Source of the DNA: an uncultured Butyrivibrio sp. | GTDB taxonomy: Bacteria > Bacillota > Clostridia > Lachnospirales > Lachnospiraceae | Assembly: GCA_910577605.1 (NCBI GenBank) | Contig: CAJTON010000003.1 | Location: forward strand, 75,475 to 139,007 | Direction: 5' to 3' | DNA length: 63,533 bases | Shown: one piece after another, positions 41,757-50,220 of the stretch | How the letters are laid out: every line of letters starts with the position of its first letter | Position numbering within the stretch: position 1 is the stretch's first letter | Program-made: the position numbers and the translations under genes | Notes under the pieces: generated by a model | Told to the model about the DNA's origin: nothing | Databases searched by the model: none | What the model saw: the letters and a program-made list of their open reading frames with translations, nothing else

Positions 41757-41788
41757 TCTTTATCCCCATTTCTACATCTTATATATTT

Positions 41789-41817
41789 ATAATACCTCTT
41801 ACAATAATTTATGTCAA
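41789..41817 (-). promoter_or_regulatory. Promoter of the CHAT-protein operon
   Basis: Minus strand: perfect -35 TTGACA (41812-41817), 17-base spacer, -10 TATTAT (41789-41794), 32 bases before the ATG. Confidence 0.8.
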
Positions 41818-41888
41818 CATTTTTTACAATTTGCGTTACCTTTATATACAATATCATTTTATATCACATTATTCTCCCCGCCCCAATA

Positions 41889-41922
41889 CAAAAACCGCTC
41901 CGGCAACTTTGCCGAAGCGGTT
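41889..41922 (-). terminator. Terminator of the third lepB
   Basis: AACCGCT...CGGCAA pairs with TTGCCGG...AGCGGTT around a short loop, and is followed on the minus strand by a T run. It begins 9 bases after the lepB stop. Confidence 0.85.
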
Positions 41923-41930
41923 CAAAGACA

Positions 41931-42617
41931 TTATTCTATTTTCTCAATGCGGGGATAATACTTAAAAACCGCCCGGGCAATTATCTCGTCCCGCGTGACA
42001 TAAGTATTCTGCCACATACGCGAGTCATATGAGACGTTGCGGTTATCTCCCATCATAAAGTACGAATCTTCTGGGACCGTGAATTCCAAAGACGACAGCG
42101 TATTCATGGGAGCGGCAAGATAATCCTCCGAAAGCCGTTCGCCGTTCACAAAAACTCCGCCGTCGTCGATCAGTATCTCATCGCCGGGAATCCCGATAAT
42201 GCGTTTGACAAGAATTTCTTTTTCGACGCCCTCCGAAAGACTATGCTCAAAGATCACGACGTCGCCGCGCTGCGGCTCGGAAAAAAGATACGCCAGCCTA
42301 AAGCCTATAAGACGGTCGTCAACCTTAAGCGTAGGGACCATTGACGTAGACGGTATGTGAGCGTTTATTATCACGAATTTGTTGACCGCAACGGCAATGA
42401 ACACCGCCGCCGCTATTATCACAAGATAGCTGCAAAGCTCGCGGGCGAATTTTCTTCCCTTGCTTTCCTTACGTTCAGAAAGCTCTTCCCCGTCAGTCTG
42501 CACCGACTCCGGCTGAATCATTATATCAGCGTCTTCCGGAGGAGCAAATTCATCCATATCCACATCTATGAATTCAAATACTCCGTCTTTATTGTCCGTC
42601 TGTGTATTATCGTGCAT
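41931..42617 (-). CDS. lepB: Signal peptidase I (third copy)
   Basis: A 228-residue signal peptidase with an acidic cytoplasmic N-terminus of about 50 residues, a transmembrane helix (about 60-80), catalytic Ser in IPSTSMVPT, Lys in LVKRIIGIPGD and MGDNRNVSYDSRMW. It lies 18 bases after htpG and may be read with it under heat-shock control. It is less similar to the pair at 20671-22094 than they are to each other. Confidence 0.95.
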   Translation of the reverse strand: MHDNTQTDNKDGVFEFIDVDMDEFAPPEDADIMIQPESVQTDGEELSERKESKGRKFARELCSYLVIIAAAVFIAVAVNKFVIINAHIPSTSMVPTLKVDDRLIGFRLAYLFSEPQRGDVVIFEHSLSEGVEKEILVKRIIGIPGDEILIDDGGVFVNGERLSEDYLAAPMNTLSSLEFTVPEDSYFMMGDNRNVSYDSRMWQNTYVTRDEIIARAVFKYYPRIEKIE

Positions 42618-42635
42618 TCGGTGCCTCTCGGTATA

Positions 42636-44642
42636 TTACTTTGCAAGAAGTCCCATGATCTTGTTGCTTCTCGCTATAAATCCGCTCATTCGCTCAGGCG
42701 AAAGCGGCGCGTGGCTTATGAGCGCCAGATCGTAGAGCTGCTCGCAGAATATTTCCACATTGTCGCTGTCAGGATTGTCAAGAATATATCTGACAAGACT
42801 GTTGTTCACATTGACTATGAGAGTTTCTCCCATTCCGCCGTACATGGACGGATCCATTCCCGCCATTCCGTACATCCTCATCATTTCAGCCATACGCTTT
42901 GAATCCTCGTTTACGGTAATCATCGAGGAAATATCGGCATTCTTGAGCTTCTCGGCCTGAACCTTGAGATTCTCGTTTTTCAGAGCCTTTTTGAAAATCT
43001 CCGAAAGCTTGTCCGCGGTCTCCTTAAATGCCTCTGCATCGTCCTCGCTCTCCTCTTCTTTAAAGATTGACGACAAATCGGAATCTATACTGAGGAATTT
43101 GACATTTTCATTCTTCTGCTCAAGATGAGTTATAAAAGGCTGGTCTATGCTGTGCTTAAGTATGACCGCGTCCATGCCGGCGTCCTTGAACATTCTGATA
43201 TACTGTCCCTGCTCGATTTCGTCCTTCACATAGAAAACGGTGTTCTCATGCTTTTCCTTATTCTCCTCAAGACACTCGGGCAGAGTCAGATACTTGCCTT
43301 CAAGATTCTTGAAAAGAATGTAGTCGTTCATTTTCTCGCAGAACTTGTCGTCCTTTAAGCAGCCGAACTTTATAAACGGGCTTATATCGTCCCAGTATTT
43401 TTCGTAATTTTCCTTCTCAGTCTTGCACATTCCGGAAAGCTTGTCGGCAACCTTTTTGGTTATATAATCTGAAATCTTCTTTACAAACCCGTCGTTTTGC
43501 AGCGCGCTTCTCGATACGTTCAAGGGAAGGTCGGGACAGTCTATAACGCCCTTCAAAAGCATGAGAAATTCGGGAATAACTTCCTTTATATTGTCGGCGA
43601 CAAACACCTGATTGTTATAAAGCTTTATAACGCCCTCGGCAGACTCGAACTCAAGATTTATCTTGGGAAAATAAAGTATTCCCTTAAGATTGAAAGGATA
43701 ATCCATATTCAGATGTATCCAGAAAAGAGGCTCCTTGTAGTCGCGGAAAACCTTTCTGTAAAATTCCTTGTACTCCTCCTCGGTGCATTCGTTCGGATGC
43801 TTTGTCCAGAGCGGAACTGTATCGTTTAACGCGACCGGACGCTTCTTTATCTTATACCGCTCCCTCGCCGGAGATGTTTCAACGGTCTTTTTGGTCCCGT
43901 CCTCCTCTTCTATCTCCTCGGTCTCAGCCTCCTCGACTACAGTTTCTATTATCGTATCCGTGTCAAGAAGCGCGTCCTTCTCGATCATTTCCGTCTTTTC
44001 CTCAGTGTCGTCGGAATTATTAAGATATATCTCAAACGGCATAAAGGAACAGTATTTTTCTATTACCTCCCTGGCCCTGTACTCGTTGGCAAATTCCGTA
44101 CAGTCGTCGTTAAGATAAAGCGTGACAGTGGTTCCCACCTCGGTCTTGCTTCCGTCGGACATATCGTACTCGGTACCGCCGTCGCATTCCCAATGAACCG
44201 GAACAGCATCCTCCTTGTACGAAAGCGTATCTATCGCGACCTTCTCCGCCACCATAAATGCCGAATAAAAGCCAAGTCCGAAATGACCTATTATCTGATC
44301 CTCGTTAGCCTTGTCCTTGTATTTCTCAAGAAAAGCCTCGGCTCCCGAAAACGCGATCTGATTGATGTACTCATTCACCTCGTCCGCCGTCATACCGAGT
44401 CCGTTGTCCGTGAATTTTATAGTCTTGTCCTTTGAGCTTACCTCAACTTTTATCATGGGCTTTACGTCCTCGGGAATGTCGTACTCGCCCATCATATCAA
44501 GCTTCTTGAGCTTCGTTATCGCGTCGCAGCCGTTTGATATAAGTTCCCTGAAAAAAATATCGTGATCGGAATACATCCATTTCTTGATAATAGGGAAAAT
44601 ATTCTCGCTGTTTATTGAAAGATTACCGTGTTCATTTGCCAT
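42636..44642 (-). CDS. htpG: Molecular chaperone HtpG (Hsp90)
   Basis: Cytoplasmic ATP-dependent chaperone. The 668 residues have the GHKL ATPase domain (about 1-220; DNGLGMTADEV and GHFGLGFYSAFMV), the middle domain (about 260-480) and the C-terminal dimer domain. An acidic insert (about 215-250) is richer in Glu than usual. Start ATG 44642 has GGGAGG upstream. It is preceded by a CIRCE site and a promoter, so HrcA control is expected; in Bacillus subtilis htpG is not in the CIRCE class. Confidence 0.96.
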   Translation of the reverse strand: MANEHGNLSINSENIFPIIKKWMYSDHDIFFRELISNGCDAITKLKKLDMMGEYDIPEDVKPMIKVEVSSKDKTIKFTDNGLGMTADEVNEYINQIAFSGAEAFLEKYKDKANEDQIIGHFGLGFYSAFMVAEKVAIDTLSYKEDAVPVHWECDGGTEYDMSDGSKTEVGTTVTLYLNDDCTEFANEYRAREVIEKYCSFMPFEIYLNNSDDTEEKTEMIEKDALLDTDTIIETVVEEAETEEIEEEDGTKKTVETSPARERYKIKKRPVALNDTVPLWTKHPNECTEEEYKEFYRKVFRDYKEPLFWIHLNMDYPFNLKGILYFPKINLEFESAEGVIKLYNNQVFVADNIKEVIPEFLMLLKGVIDCPDLPLNVSRSALQNDGFVKKISDYITKKVADKLSGMCKTEKENYEKYWDDISPFIKFGCLKDDKFCEKMNDYILFKNLEGKYLTLPECLEENKEKHENTVFYVKDEIEQGQYIRMFKDAGMDAVILKHSIDQPFITHLEQKNENVKFLSIDSDLSSIFKEEESEDDAEAFKETADKLSEIFKKALKNENLKVQAEKLKNADISSMITVNEDSKRMAEMMRMYGMAGMDPSMYGGMGETLIVNVNNSLVRYILDNPDSDNVEIFCEQLYDLALISHAPLSPERMSGFIARSNKIMGLLAK

Positions 44643-44680
44643 TTTGTCATTCCTCCCATGGTTATTTTTACATTATAACC

Positions 44681-44709
44681 ATAGTAATACTAAAAAAACA
44701 TAAAGTCAA
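44681..44709 (-). promoter_or_regulatory. Promoter of htpG
   Basis: Minus strand: -35 TTGACT (44704-44709), 17-base spacer, -10 TACTAT (44681-44686); a second TATAAT sits 3 bases further on. The -35 is 7 bases downstream of the CIRCE element. Confidence 0.65.
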
Positions 44710-44716
44710 GAAGAAA

Positions 44717-44743
44717 TTAGCACTCAATCAAATTGAGTGCTAA
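44717..44743 (-). promoter_or_regulatory. CIRCE element (HrcA operator)
   Basis: A perfect copy of the CIRCE consensus: TTAGCACTC (44717-44725), nine bases, GAGTGCTAA (44735-44743). The HrcA repressor binds this in heat-shock operons. It overlaps the stop codon of the upstream PrsA-like gene, and lies just before the htpG promoter. Confidence 0.95.
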
Positions 44744-45758
44744 CAAAAAATCTGTTATAAATCTCATATAACTGTCCGCTGCCTGAAGGCACGTCCTTCA
44801 TCTCAATGTTTTCATACTCTTTAAAGTTGAACTCCGTTTCTATCTTACCTGCAAAATCAACGTACAGCTGCGAAAATGCCTCCGCCCTTCTCGAAAGTAT
44901 GATCTCGCTGCAGCGTTTCTCATAATTGCTCTCAATATTATCGTTGATGCATTTGATAATATAATAGCCGTAATCCGTTTCCACAAGACCGCTTATTCCG
45001 CCCATCTCAAGACCGAAGGCTGCTTTCTCAAACTCCGCGTCCCTTTCGCCGCTGCCGAATTGCAGAGAATATTCCTTATCGTCGCTGTATTCCCTCGCAA
45101 GCGCGGCAAAATCGCTCTCCGCGGTAAGAGAAACCAAAGATTCCGCGAGCGTTTTCTTCGCCCGGTATTCGGACTCCGGCAGTCTGACCATACCGCCGTC
45201 CTCCGATACTTTCATCGTGCTGATAAAAATATACTGTACGTCTATGACTCTAGCCTCGTCCGCGCTGACCTCGGTGTCAATATCGGAAGTCGCCTCGTAA
45301 AACACCTTCTCCGCCAAAAGCAGTCCCCCGTAAAATTCCCGTACGGTTTCAACGTCAAAATCACGCGGCGTTTTGGAATTTCGCGCAAGCGTATCCCAGT
45401 ATTCCTTCGCCGCCTTTTCAAGCTTTGCCTCCTCCGTCTCGGAAACGACCACATTCATATCCTCCGCCATCAGCTTCAGATATTCCATCCGGATAAGGGT
45501 GTCCTTCACGGAAGCCTTTACATACTCCTGCGCGGTAACGCTTCCTATCGTTTCATTCCAGACACCTGAATCAAAAAGCTTTTCATAGGAATAAAGCGAC
45601 TCCGAGAGAAGAAGCTTCGCGGAGTCCATACTTATGATGCCGCCGTCCACCTTTGCCAGCACACCCGGACGAAAACCCGTCGTCAGCCTGTAAGCGCACC
45701 CCGTAAACATGACGGCAATACATATTGCCGCCGACATAATTATTTTACGCTTCCACAT
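44724..45758 (-). CDS. PrsA-like foldase lipoprotein (peptidylprolyl isomerase)
   Basis: A 344-residue outer-surface lipoprotein with lipobox FTGC (Cys21) and a SurA/PrsA-like helical N-domain (about 30-180). Its parvulin-type PPIC domain (about 180-280) has the typical ARVIDVQYIFIS, SDFAALAREYSDD and YGYYIIKC. It would help secreted proteins fold. ATG 45758 is chosen because GGAAGG stands 7 bases upstream; the earlier ATG at 45809 would put 17 extra residues before the signal. It overlaps the 85-residue gene upstream by 14 bases. Confidence 0.85.
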   Translation of the reverse strand: MWKRKIIMSAAICIAVMFTGCAYRLTTGFRPGVLAKVDGGIISMDSAKLLLSESLYSYEKLFDSGVWNETIGSVTAQEYVKASVKDTLIRMEYLKLMAEDMNVVVSETEEAKLEKAAKEYWDTLARNSKTPRDFDVETVREFYGGLLLAEKVFYEATSDIDTEVSADEARVIDVQYIFISTMKVSEDGGMVRLPESEYRAKKTLAESLVSLTAESDFAALAREYSDDKEYSLQFGSGERDAEFEKAAFGLEMGGISGLVETDYGYYIIKCINDNIESNYEKRCSEIILSRRAEAFSQLYVDFAGKIETEFNFKEYENIEMKDVPSGSGQLYEIYNRFFVSTQFD

Positions 45759-46002
45759 ACAAATACCTTCCATCGGGCAGCGCAAACACCTCAAGCGCCT
45801 CCGTAACATCCTCGTAATCGCTTGTGTCTATGCCCTCGTCCTCGATATAATCCTCAAGCTCCTTACGGCTGTCAAACACCAGCGCCATACATTCCTCAAG
45901 AAAAGCCTCCGCTTCATCTACATTCTGCACAAGCTTTTTCGGAAAAAGCCTCTCCTGATTCTCATAAAAAAACTTGATACACACATTGTCTATTCCGCTC
46001 AT
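45745..46002 (-). CDS. Small acidic protein of unknown function
   Basis: An 85-residue acidic protein (for example DYIEDEGIDTSDYEDV) ending in LPDGRYLYVEA. I do not recognise the family. It has AAGGAG before ATG 46002 and overlaps the PrsA-like gene by 14 bases. It lies 45 bases after maf. Being conserved in operon position could hint at an envelope or quality-control role, but this is inference. Confidence 0.65.
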   Translation of the reverse strand: MSGIDNVCIKFFYENQERLFPKKLVQNVDEAEAFLEECMALVFDSRKELEDYIEDEGIDTSDYEDVTEALEVFALPDGRYLYVEA

Positions 46003-46047
46003 AAAATCTCCTTTTATATTTCTGCGATCATACGGCTTCGGGCGGGA

Positions 46048-46635
46048 CTAATCTTTTAGCAAATCTTTAAGCTCGCTAATAAGCCTCGCTACCGGAAGTC
46101 CCACAACATTATTGTAATCTCCGTCAATACCTGTCACATACTCGGCAAACCGCCCCTGTATGCCATAAGCTCCCGCCTTGTCCATGCATTCTCCCGTGTC
46201 TATATATTCCCATATCTCGGAATCGGACATAGCGCATACTCTAACCCGCGTTTTCTCCGCGAAGCATCTGCGTTTATCTTTGTATATTATTGTAACTCCG
46301 GTATACACATAATGGCAACCGTTTCTTAATCCGGAAATCATATTAAACGCTTCCTGTCTGTCAGAAGGCTTCCCAAGTATCTTGCCTCCGTTTACCACGA
46401 CCGTATCCGCTCCTATCACGACAGCGTCCCCTCGTCCGCTCTCTTTTACAGCGCCCGCCACCTCTTCCGCTTTATCCTCCGAAAGCTGCATTACGATCCT
46501 GTCAGGCTCCGTTTCCTTTATAATTTCTTTTCCCTTTGACGGAATAACGTCAAAATGAAACCCCGCCTGCTCAAGAAGCTCCCTTCTGCGCGGAGACGCC
46601 GAGGCAAGTACGATCTCATATTCCCTTATATTCAT
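46048..46635 (-). CDS. maf: Maf-family nucleotide pyrophosphatase
   Basis: Hydrolyses non-canonical or modified nucleoside triphosphates to monophosphates and pyrophosphate (dTTP/UTP type is likely). The 195 residues show LASASPRRRELLEQAG, IGADTVVV and GKPSDRQEA, with YGIQGRFAEYVTGIDGDYNNVVGLP at the C-terminal part. It overlaps the Lrp stop by 4 bases, so is translated with it. Confidence 0.95.
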   Translation of the reverse strand: MNIREYEIVLASASPRRRELLEQAGFHFDVIPSKGKEIIKETEPDRIVMQLSEDKAEEVAGAVKESGRGDAVVIGADTVVVNGGKILGKPSDRQEAFNMISGLRNGCHYVYTGVTIIYKDKRRCFAEKTRVRVCAMSDSEIWEYIDTGECMDKAGAYGIQGRFAEYVTGIDGDYNNVVGLPVARLISELKDLLKD

Positions 46636-47099
46636 CTTCCCTCTCCCGTCATTAAAATATCTTCGGCAGCCACATTTACTCCGCGCGGCTCGACCGGAGT
46701 CGAAAACACTATCTGCGTGCTCGTTCTCCCGAATTTCTGAAGCTGCCCTATAAAAGAATCAAGCTCCACAGTATCCGAAAACGCGACCTTTATAAGCATC
46801 GAAAAATCCCCCGTCACACAGTTGCACTCAAGCACATTAGGGCAGGAGCGCACGAACGGGTAAAATTCCGGCTTCTGCGCAGGTATTATCTCAAGATTGA
46901 TAAAAGCCGTTATATGGTATCCAAGCTTCGACTGATTTATTTTCGCTTCATAGCCCGATATTATGTTCTCCTTCTCCAGACGCTCTATTCTCGCCGACAC
47001 CGCGGGCGAGGAAAGAAAAACATGCTCCGCGAGAGCCTTTAACGGAATACGGGCGTTTCCCTGAAGCAGCGTGATTATCTTCTTATCTATTTCATCCAT
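46632..47099 (-). CDS. Lrp/AsnC-family transcriptional regulator
   Basis: A 155-residue regulator: N-terminal winged helix (about 3-62; AEHVFLSSPAVSARIERLE is the recognition region) and C-terminal RAM ligand domain (about 68-140) typical of amino-acid-sensing Lrp proteins. Start ATG 47099 has GGAGG upstream. It is first in lrp-maf-small gene-prsA, which would make this a mixed operon. Targets are unknown. Confidence 0.92.
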   Translation of the reverse strand: MDEIDKKIITLLQGNARIPLKALAEHVFLSSPAVSARIERLEKENIISGYEAKINQSKLGYHITAFINLEIIPAQKPEFYPFVRSCPNVLECNCVTGDFSMLIKVAFSDTVELDSFIGQLQKFGRTSTQIVFSTPVEPRGVNVAAEDILMTGEGR

Positions 47100-47184
47100 G
47101 CTTTTTCCTCCCGAAAAGTAAAAAAAGGCAATTACAGATTAGTCTGCAACTGTCTCCATCGACATAAATCATCAAGTTACGCTA

Positions 47185-47213
47185 ATTCTACATTATTTTT
47201 TTTGGAAAATCAA
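47185..47213 (-). promoter_or_regulatory. Promoter of the lrp-maf-prsA unit
   Basis: Minus strand: -35 TTGATT (47208-47213), 17-base spacer, -10 TAGAAT (47185-47190), about 85 bases before the lrp start. Confidence 0.65.
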
Positions 47214-47267
47214 GTATTATTTTTAATTTATTAAGGCAAAACTTTATTAATCATATATCATCAGACC

Positions 47268-47296
47268 TTGACAAAGCCGCGCGTAAAGCATATTCT
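47268..47296 (+). promoter_or_regulatory. Promoter of the small acidic gene pair
   Basis: Perfect -35 TTGACA (47268-47273), 17-base spacer, -10 TATTCT (47291-47296), 26 bases before ATG 47322. Confidence 0.7.
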
Positions 47297-47321
47297 TTAA
47301 GTAGAAAATGGAGGTGTTGAT

Positions 47322-47531
47322 ATGGCACTTAAAGATAACTGGAAGGACACGGGCAAAGAACTCGGACACGCTTTCAGCGAGCTTGGCAAAACTCTTGTCA
47401 AAACCGCGAAATACGCTGTGGACAAGGCTGAGGACTGGGCGGATAGCGGTTCGGATAATTCATCGGACAGATCCTCCGCTGACAGCGGCGCATCAGATCA
47501 GGCAGGAAGCGCAGACAGACGCGTCGAATGA
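47322..47531 (+). CDS. Small protein with amphipathic helix and Ser/Asp-rich tail
   Basis: A 69-residue protein. Residues 5-42 suit an amphipathic helix (LGHAFSELGKTLVKTAKYAV), and the rest is rich in Ser, Asp and Gly (disordered). No recognised function. GGAGG ends 7 bases before ATG 47322 and a promoter lies just upstream, supporting a real gene. The DUF1292 gene follows after 44 bases. Confidence 0.75.
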   Translation: MALKDNWKDTGKELGHAFSELGKTLVKTAKYAVDKAEDWADSGSDNSSDRSSADSGASDQAGSADRRVE

Positions 47532-47575
47532 TTTACATTAACAATACGGTCCCTCAAGGGGCAAAAGGAGCTTAT

Positions 47576-47884
47576 ATGGATAATTACGAAGATTACGCCG
47601 AAGATACCGTGACTCTCACGCTGGAGGACGACACGGAGGTTGAATGCGCCATTATCTCAGTATATGAGGCAGGCGGAAAGGATTATATCGCGCTGCTGCC
47701 GTTGGGAGGCAAGGAGGAGTCGGAAGGAGAGGTATATATATACCGATATATCGAAGACGAAAACGGTGAGCCTTCCCTTGAAAATATCGAGGACGACGCC
47801 GAGTACGAGATGGCGGCCGACGCCTTTGACGAACAGCTTGACGAAGAAGAGTACGAGGAATTCGTAGGGGAAGAAGAATTATAA
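47576..47884 (+). CDS. DUF1292 (YrzB-like) acidic protein
   Basis: A 102-residue, very acidic cytoplasmic protein with the DUF1292 pattern: DTVTLTLEDDTEVECAIISV at the start, then DYIALLPL and EVYIYRYIEDENG. Function of the family is not known. ATG 47576 is preferred, because AGGAG lies 5 bases upstream; the ATG at 47528 lacks a site. Followed by a strong terminator. Confidence 0.85.
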   Translation: MDNYEDYAEDTVTLTLEDDTEVECAIISVYEAGGKDYIALLPLGGKEESEGEVYIYRYIEDENGEPSLENIEDDAEYEMAADAFDEQLDEEEYEEFVGEEEL

Positions 47885-47896
47885 AACAGAATCGAC

Positions 47897-47951
47897 AAAA
47901 AAGGAGTGCCGCTCCATAACTACAGTTATTTTGCGGCGCTCCTTTATTTTA
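47897..47951. terminator. Bidirectional terminator between DUF1292 and ankyrin genes
   Basis: AAGGAGTGCCGC pairs with GCGGCGCTCCTT around a 20-base loop (47901-47944), with TTTATTTT on the right and six A residues on the left. Confidence 0.88.
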
Positions 47952-47993
47952 CATTATTGTCCCGAAAAAATGATTCCTGATACCGCCTGACTC

Positions 47994-49460
47994 TTACGAA
48001 TTAGTCAGAATAAGCTTCGCGGTCGCCTCAAATTCCTTTTCAATGGCAAGCTCAAGAGCCGTCTTTTTGTCATTGCTCACCATATCAGCCGCGTCAAAAT
48101 CATAATCGAACAAAGTCTGCGCCATCTCCCTAGCGCTCTCGTCATGTCCGGACATGACCGCATAGTGAAGCGCGCCGCGGCCGTTCTTATCCGCCATCCG
48201 GTAATCGGCGCCCGCCTCCATAAGCGCGCCGCACAAGTCGCTCATGCGGTATCCGTCCTGCCTGCACACTAACATAAGCGCCGTTTCTCCGTCATTATTG
48301 GCGGCGTTTACATCAGCTTTCATTGAGATAAGCTCCTTTACCATGTCATAGCAGAGAGTGCCGTATTTACCTGCCCGCCTTGCGGCGGCTATGATAAGCC
48401 TGTCGCCGTTATCGGAGCAAACCGCATCCTTATCAAATCCGGCTGTCTTTAATATGGAAAAAAGCTGTTTCAGGATCGTCCTCTCATTTTCAGGTCGCTG
48501 CTCATACCCGTAACCCTCGAAATCAAATTTTTTGACCGCCTTCATAAGACAGCTCTCACCGTCGGAATTTCTGGCGTTTACATCGGCTCCGAGCGAAAGC
48601 AGCAGCTTTACCGCATTTAAATCCATAAAATAGATCGCCGCGGACAAAGGCGTGCAACCCTTAAACTCCGCGTCGTCCTCCGCAAGCGCGTTAAGATCGC
48701 AGCCCGCCTTTGCAATAGCGGAAACAGCTTCGTAATCCTTTGTTCTGAGCGCGTCGAAAACACTCATTCCCGCTCCCGCGCAGGTGGATTCTTCGCCACT
48801 GTATTCCCCGGCTATTATAGCCGCAAGCTCCTTCGCGTTGTTGGCTGCCGCGCGCTGCGCCGCCGTTTCACCGTCATACGGCTCGTCCTCCGCTCCCGCC
48901 TCAACTAACGCCTTTACGATACGGATATAATTCATATGCCGTTTTTTGCTCTGCTCATCCTGACATCCCGCCGTATTGTCATAATCACAGGCAAGCCACA
49001 ACGCTGTCTGCCCGTTTTGATTCGCGCGGGTAATCTTTTTCCCCATTGCCGCCGCGCTTTCGATAAGCTCAGGACATACGCCGAGCATCGCCGCCTTCGT
49101 TATACAGGTCTCCCCGTCGCCCTCGCTCCTTGCCATGACCGAGCAGCCTGCTTCGAGCAGAATATCCGCCGCAAGCCTCCTGTCCTCCGAAGACATCTGC
49201 TCGCGCCGCTCAGAGCAGCCGGCAAGGGCAAACAAGGCGTTTTCGCCATAGCTGTTTCGCGTATCCGCGTCAAATCCATTGTCTATAAGCTCTTTTATCA
49301 ACCCGGCGTCCGCGTATTTCGCGGCAAGATGCAGCACTGTGTTCTGAAGCCTCGAATCAACGGCGTCCGATCCCATTTCCTTGATTTTGGCGTGTATCTC
49401 GTCCATTGTGAAATCGCCCGACGTACCCTCATACATACATTCAATATCATAAAAATTCAT
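47994..49460 (-). CDS. Ankyrin-repeat protein
   Basis: A 488-residue cytoplasmic protein made almost entirely of ankyrin repeats, at least ten by eye (for example LQNTVLHLAAKYADAGLIKE; NSDGESCLMKAVK; NNDGETALMLVCR; NGRGALHYAVMSG). No signal peptide, membrane segment or enzyme domain is seen. It probably mediates protein binding; bacterial ankyrin proteins may also be exported effectors, but nothing here shows that. ATG 49460 is preferred with GGAGG nine bases upstream; 49508 is an alternative. Promoter at 49520-49549. Confidence 0.88.
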   Translation of the reverse strand: MNFYDIECMYEGTSGDFTMDEIHAKIKEMGSDAVDSRLQNTVLHLAAKYADAGLIKELIDNGFDADTRNSYGENALFALAGCSERREQMSSEDRRLAADILLEAGCSVMARSEGDGETCITKAAMLGVCPELIESAAAMGKKITRANQNGQTALWLACDYDNTAGCQDEQSKKRHMNYIRIVKALVEAGAEDEPYDGETAAQRAAANNAKELAAIIAGEYSGEESTCAGAGMSVFDALRTKDYEAVSAIAKAGCDLNALAEDDAEFKGCTPLSAAIYFMDLNAVKLLLSLGADVNARNSDGESCLMKAVKKFDFEGYGYEQRPENERTILKQLFSILKTAGFDKDAVCSDNGDRLIIAAARRAGKYGTLCYDMVKELISMKADVNAANNDGETALMLVCRQDGYRMSDLCGALMEAGADYRMADKNGRGALHYAVMSGHDESAREMAQTLFDYDFDAADMVSNDKKTALELAIEKEFEATAKLILTNS

Positions 49461-49519
49461 CCTTCGCGCCCTCCCGTTATTTGCAAAATCTTCAGACCGG
49501 ACCGACATCCGTCATAATT

Positions 49520-49549
49520 ATTATACAATAAATAAACAAAATCAGGCAA
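49520..49549 (-). promoter_or_regulatory. Promoter of the ankyrin-repeat gene
   Basis: Minus strand: -35 TTGCCT (49544-49549), 18-base spacer, perfect -10 TATAAT (49520-49525). Confidence 0.65.
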
Positions 49550-49646
49550 GTATGCAAACCGTTTTATGGACGCTTCAAAAAAATTGTGCTATCATAAAAC
49601 AGCAGAAACTATTTATTGCAGCTGCTTTTAAAAGGAGGAAATATCC

Positions 49647-50219
49647 ATGGACGGATCAACGGTAAGAAATTTACAGGCAAAGGACGCGGAACGTATTCTG
49701 GAGATCTATGCATACTATGTGCTGAATACGGCGATCACCTTTGAATACGATGTTCCCTCTCTGCCCGAATTCCGCAGACGGATAGAAAACATTTCAGAAC
49801 GTTTCCCTTATCTTGTCATTGAGCAAAACGGCACTGTCCGGGGCTACGCTTACGCCGCGCCGTTCCGCAATCGCGCCGCATACGGCTGGTCCTGCGAGAC
49901 GACCATATATATGGACCATAACTTTCAGAAATCCGGCATGGGTCGCAGACTGTACGAGGAGCTTGAAAACAGACTCCAAAAAATGGGGATCCTGAATATG
50001 TACGCCTGCATAGCCTATCCTCAGGAAGAGGACCGATACCTTACTAAAAACAGCGCCGAGTTCCACGAACACATGGGCTTTGCGAAAATCGGCGAATTTC
50101 ATAAATGCGGTTATAAATCCTGTCGTTGGTACGACATGATATGGATGGAAAAAATAATAGGGCGGCATATTGAAGACCAGCCGCCCGTAATTTTCAATAT
50201 ATCAGCGCCAAAGCCGTAG
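49647..50219 (+). CDS. GNAT N-acetyltransferase (phosphinothricin/methionine-sulfoximine type)
   Basis: A 190-residue acetyltransferase that uses acetyl-CoA. It resembles the Pat/MnaT group: TVRNLQAKDAERILEIYAYYV, TAITFEYDVPS, GYAYAAPFRNRAAYGWSCE, and the acetyl-CoA loop HNFQKSGMGRRLYEEL, then HEHMGFAKIGEFHKCGYK and YDMIWME. Its substrate may be an amino acid analogue. GGAGG lies 7 bases before ATG 49647. It converges with the histidine kinase gene, whose terminator lies inside this 3' end. Confidence 0.9.
   Translation: MDGSTVRNLQAKDAERILEIYAYYVLNTAITFEYDVPSLPEFRRRIENISERFPYLVIEQNGTVRGYAYAAPFRNRAAYGWSCETTIYMDHNFQKSGMGRRLYEELENRLQKMGILNMYACIAYPQEEDRYLTKNSAEFHEHMGFAKIGEFHKCGYKSCRWYDMIWMEKIIGRHIEDQPPVIFNISAPKP
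50149..50186 (-). terminator. Terminator of the histidine kinase gene, located inside the GNAT coding region
   Basis: GGGCGGC (50160-50166) pairs with GCCGCCC (50180-50186); on the minus strand it is followed by TATTATTTTTT. It lies 35 bases after the kinase stop and so within the last codons of the convergent gene. Confidence 0.75.
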
Positions 50220-50220
50220 A

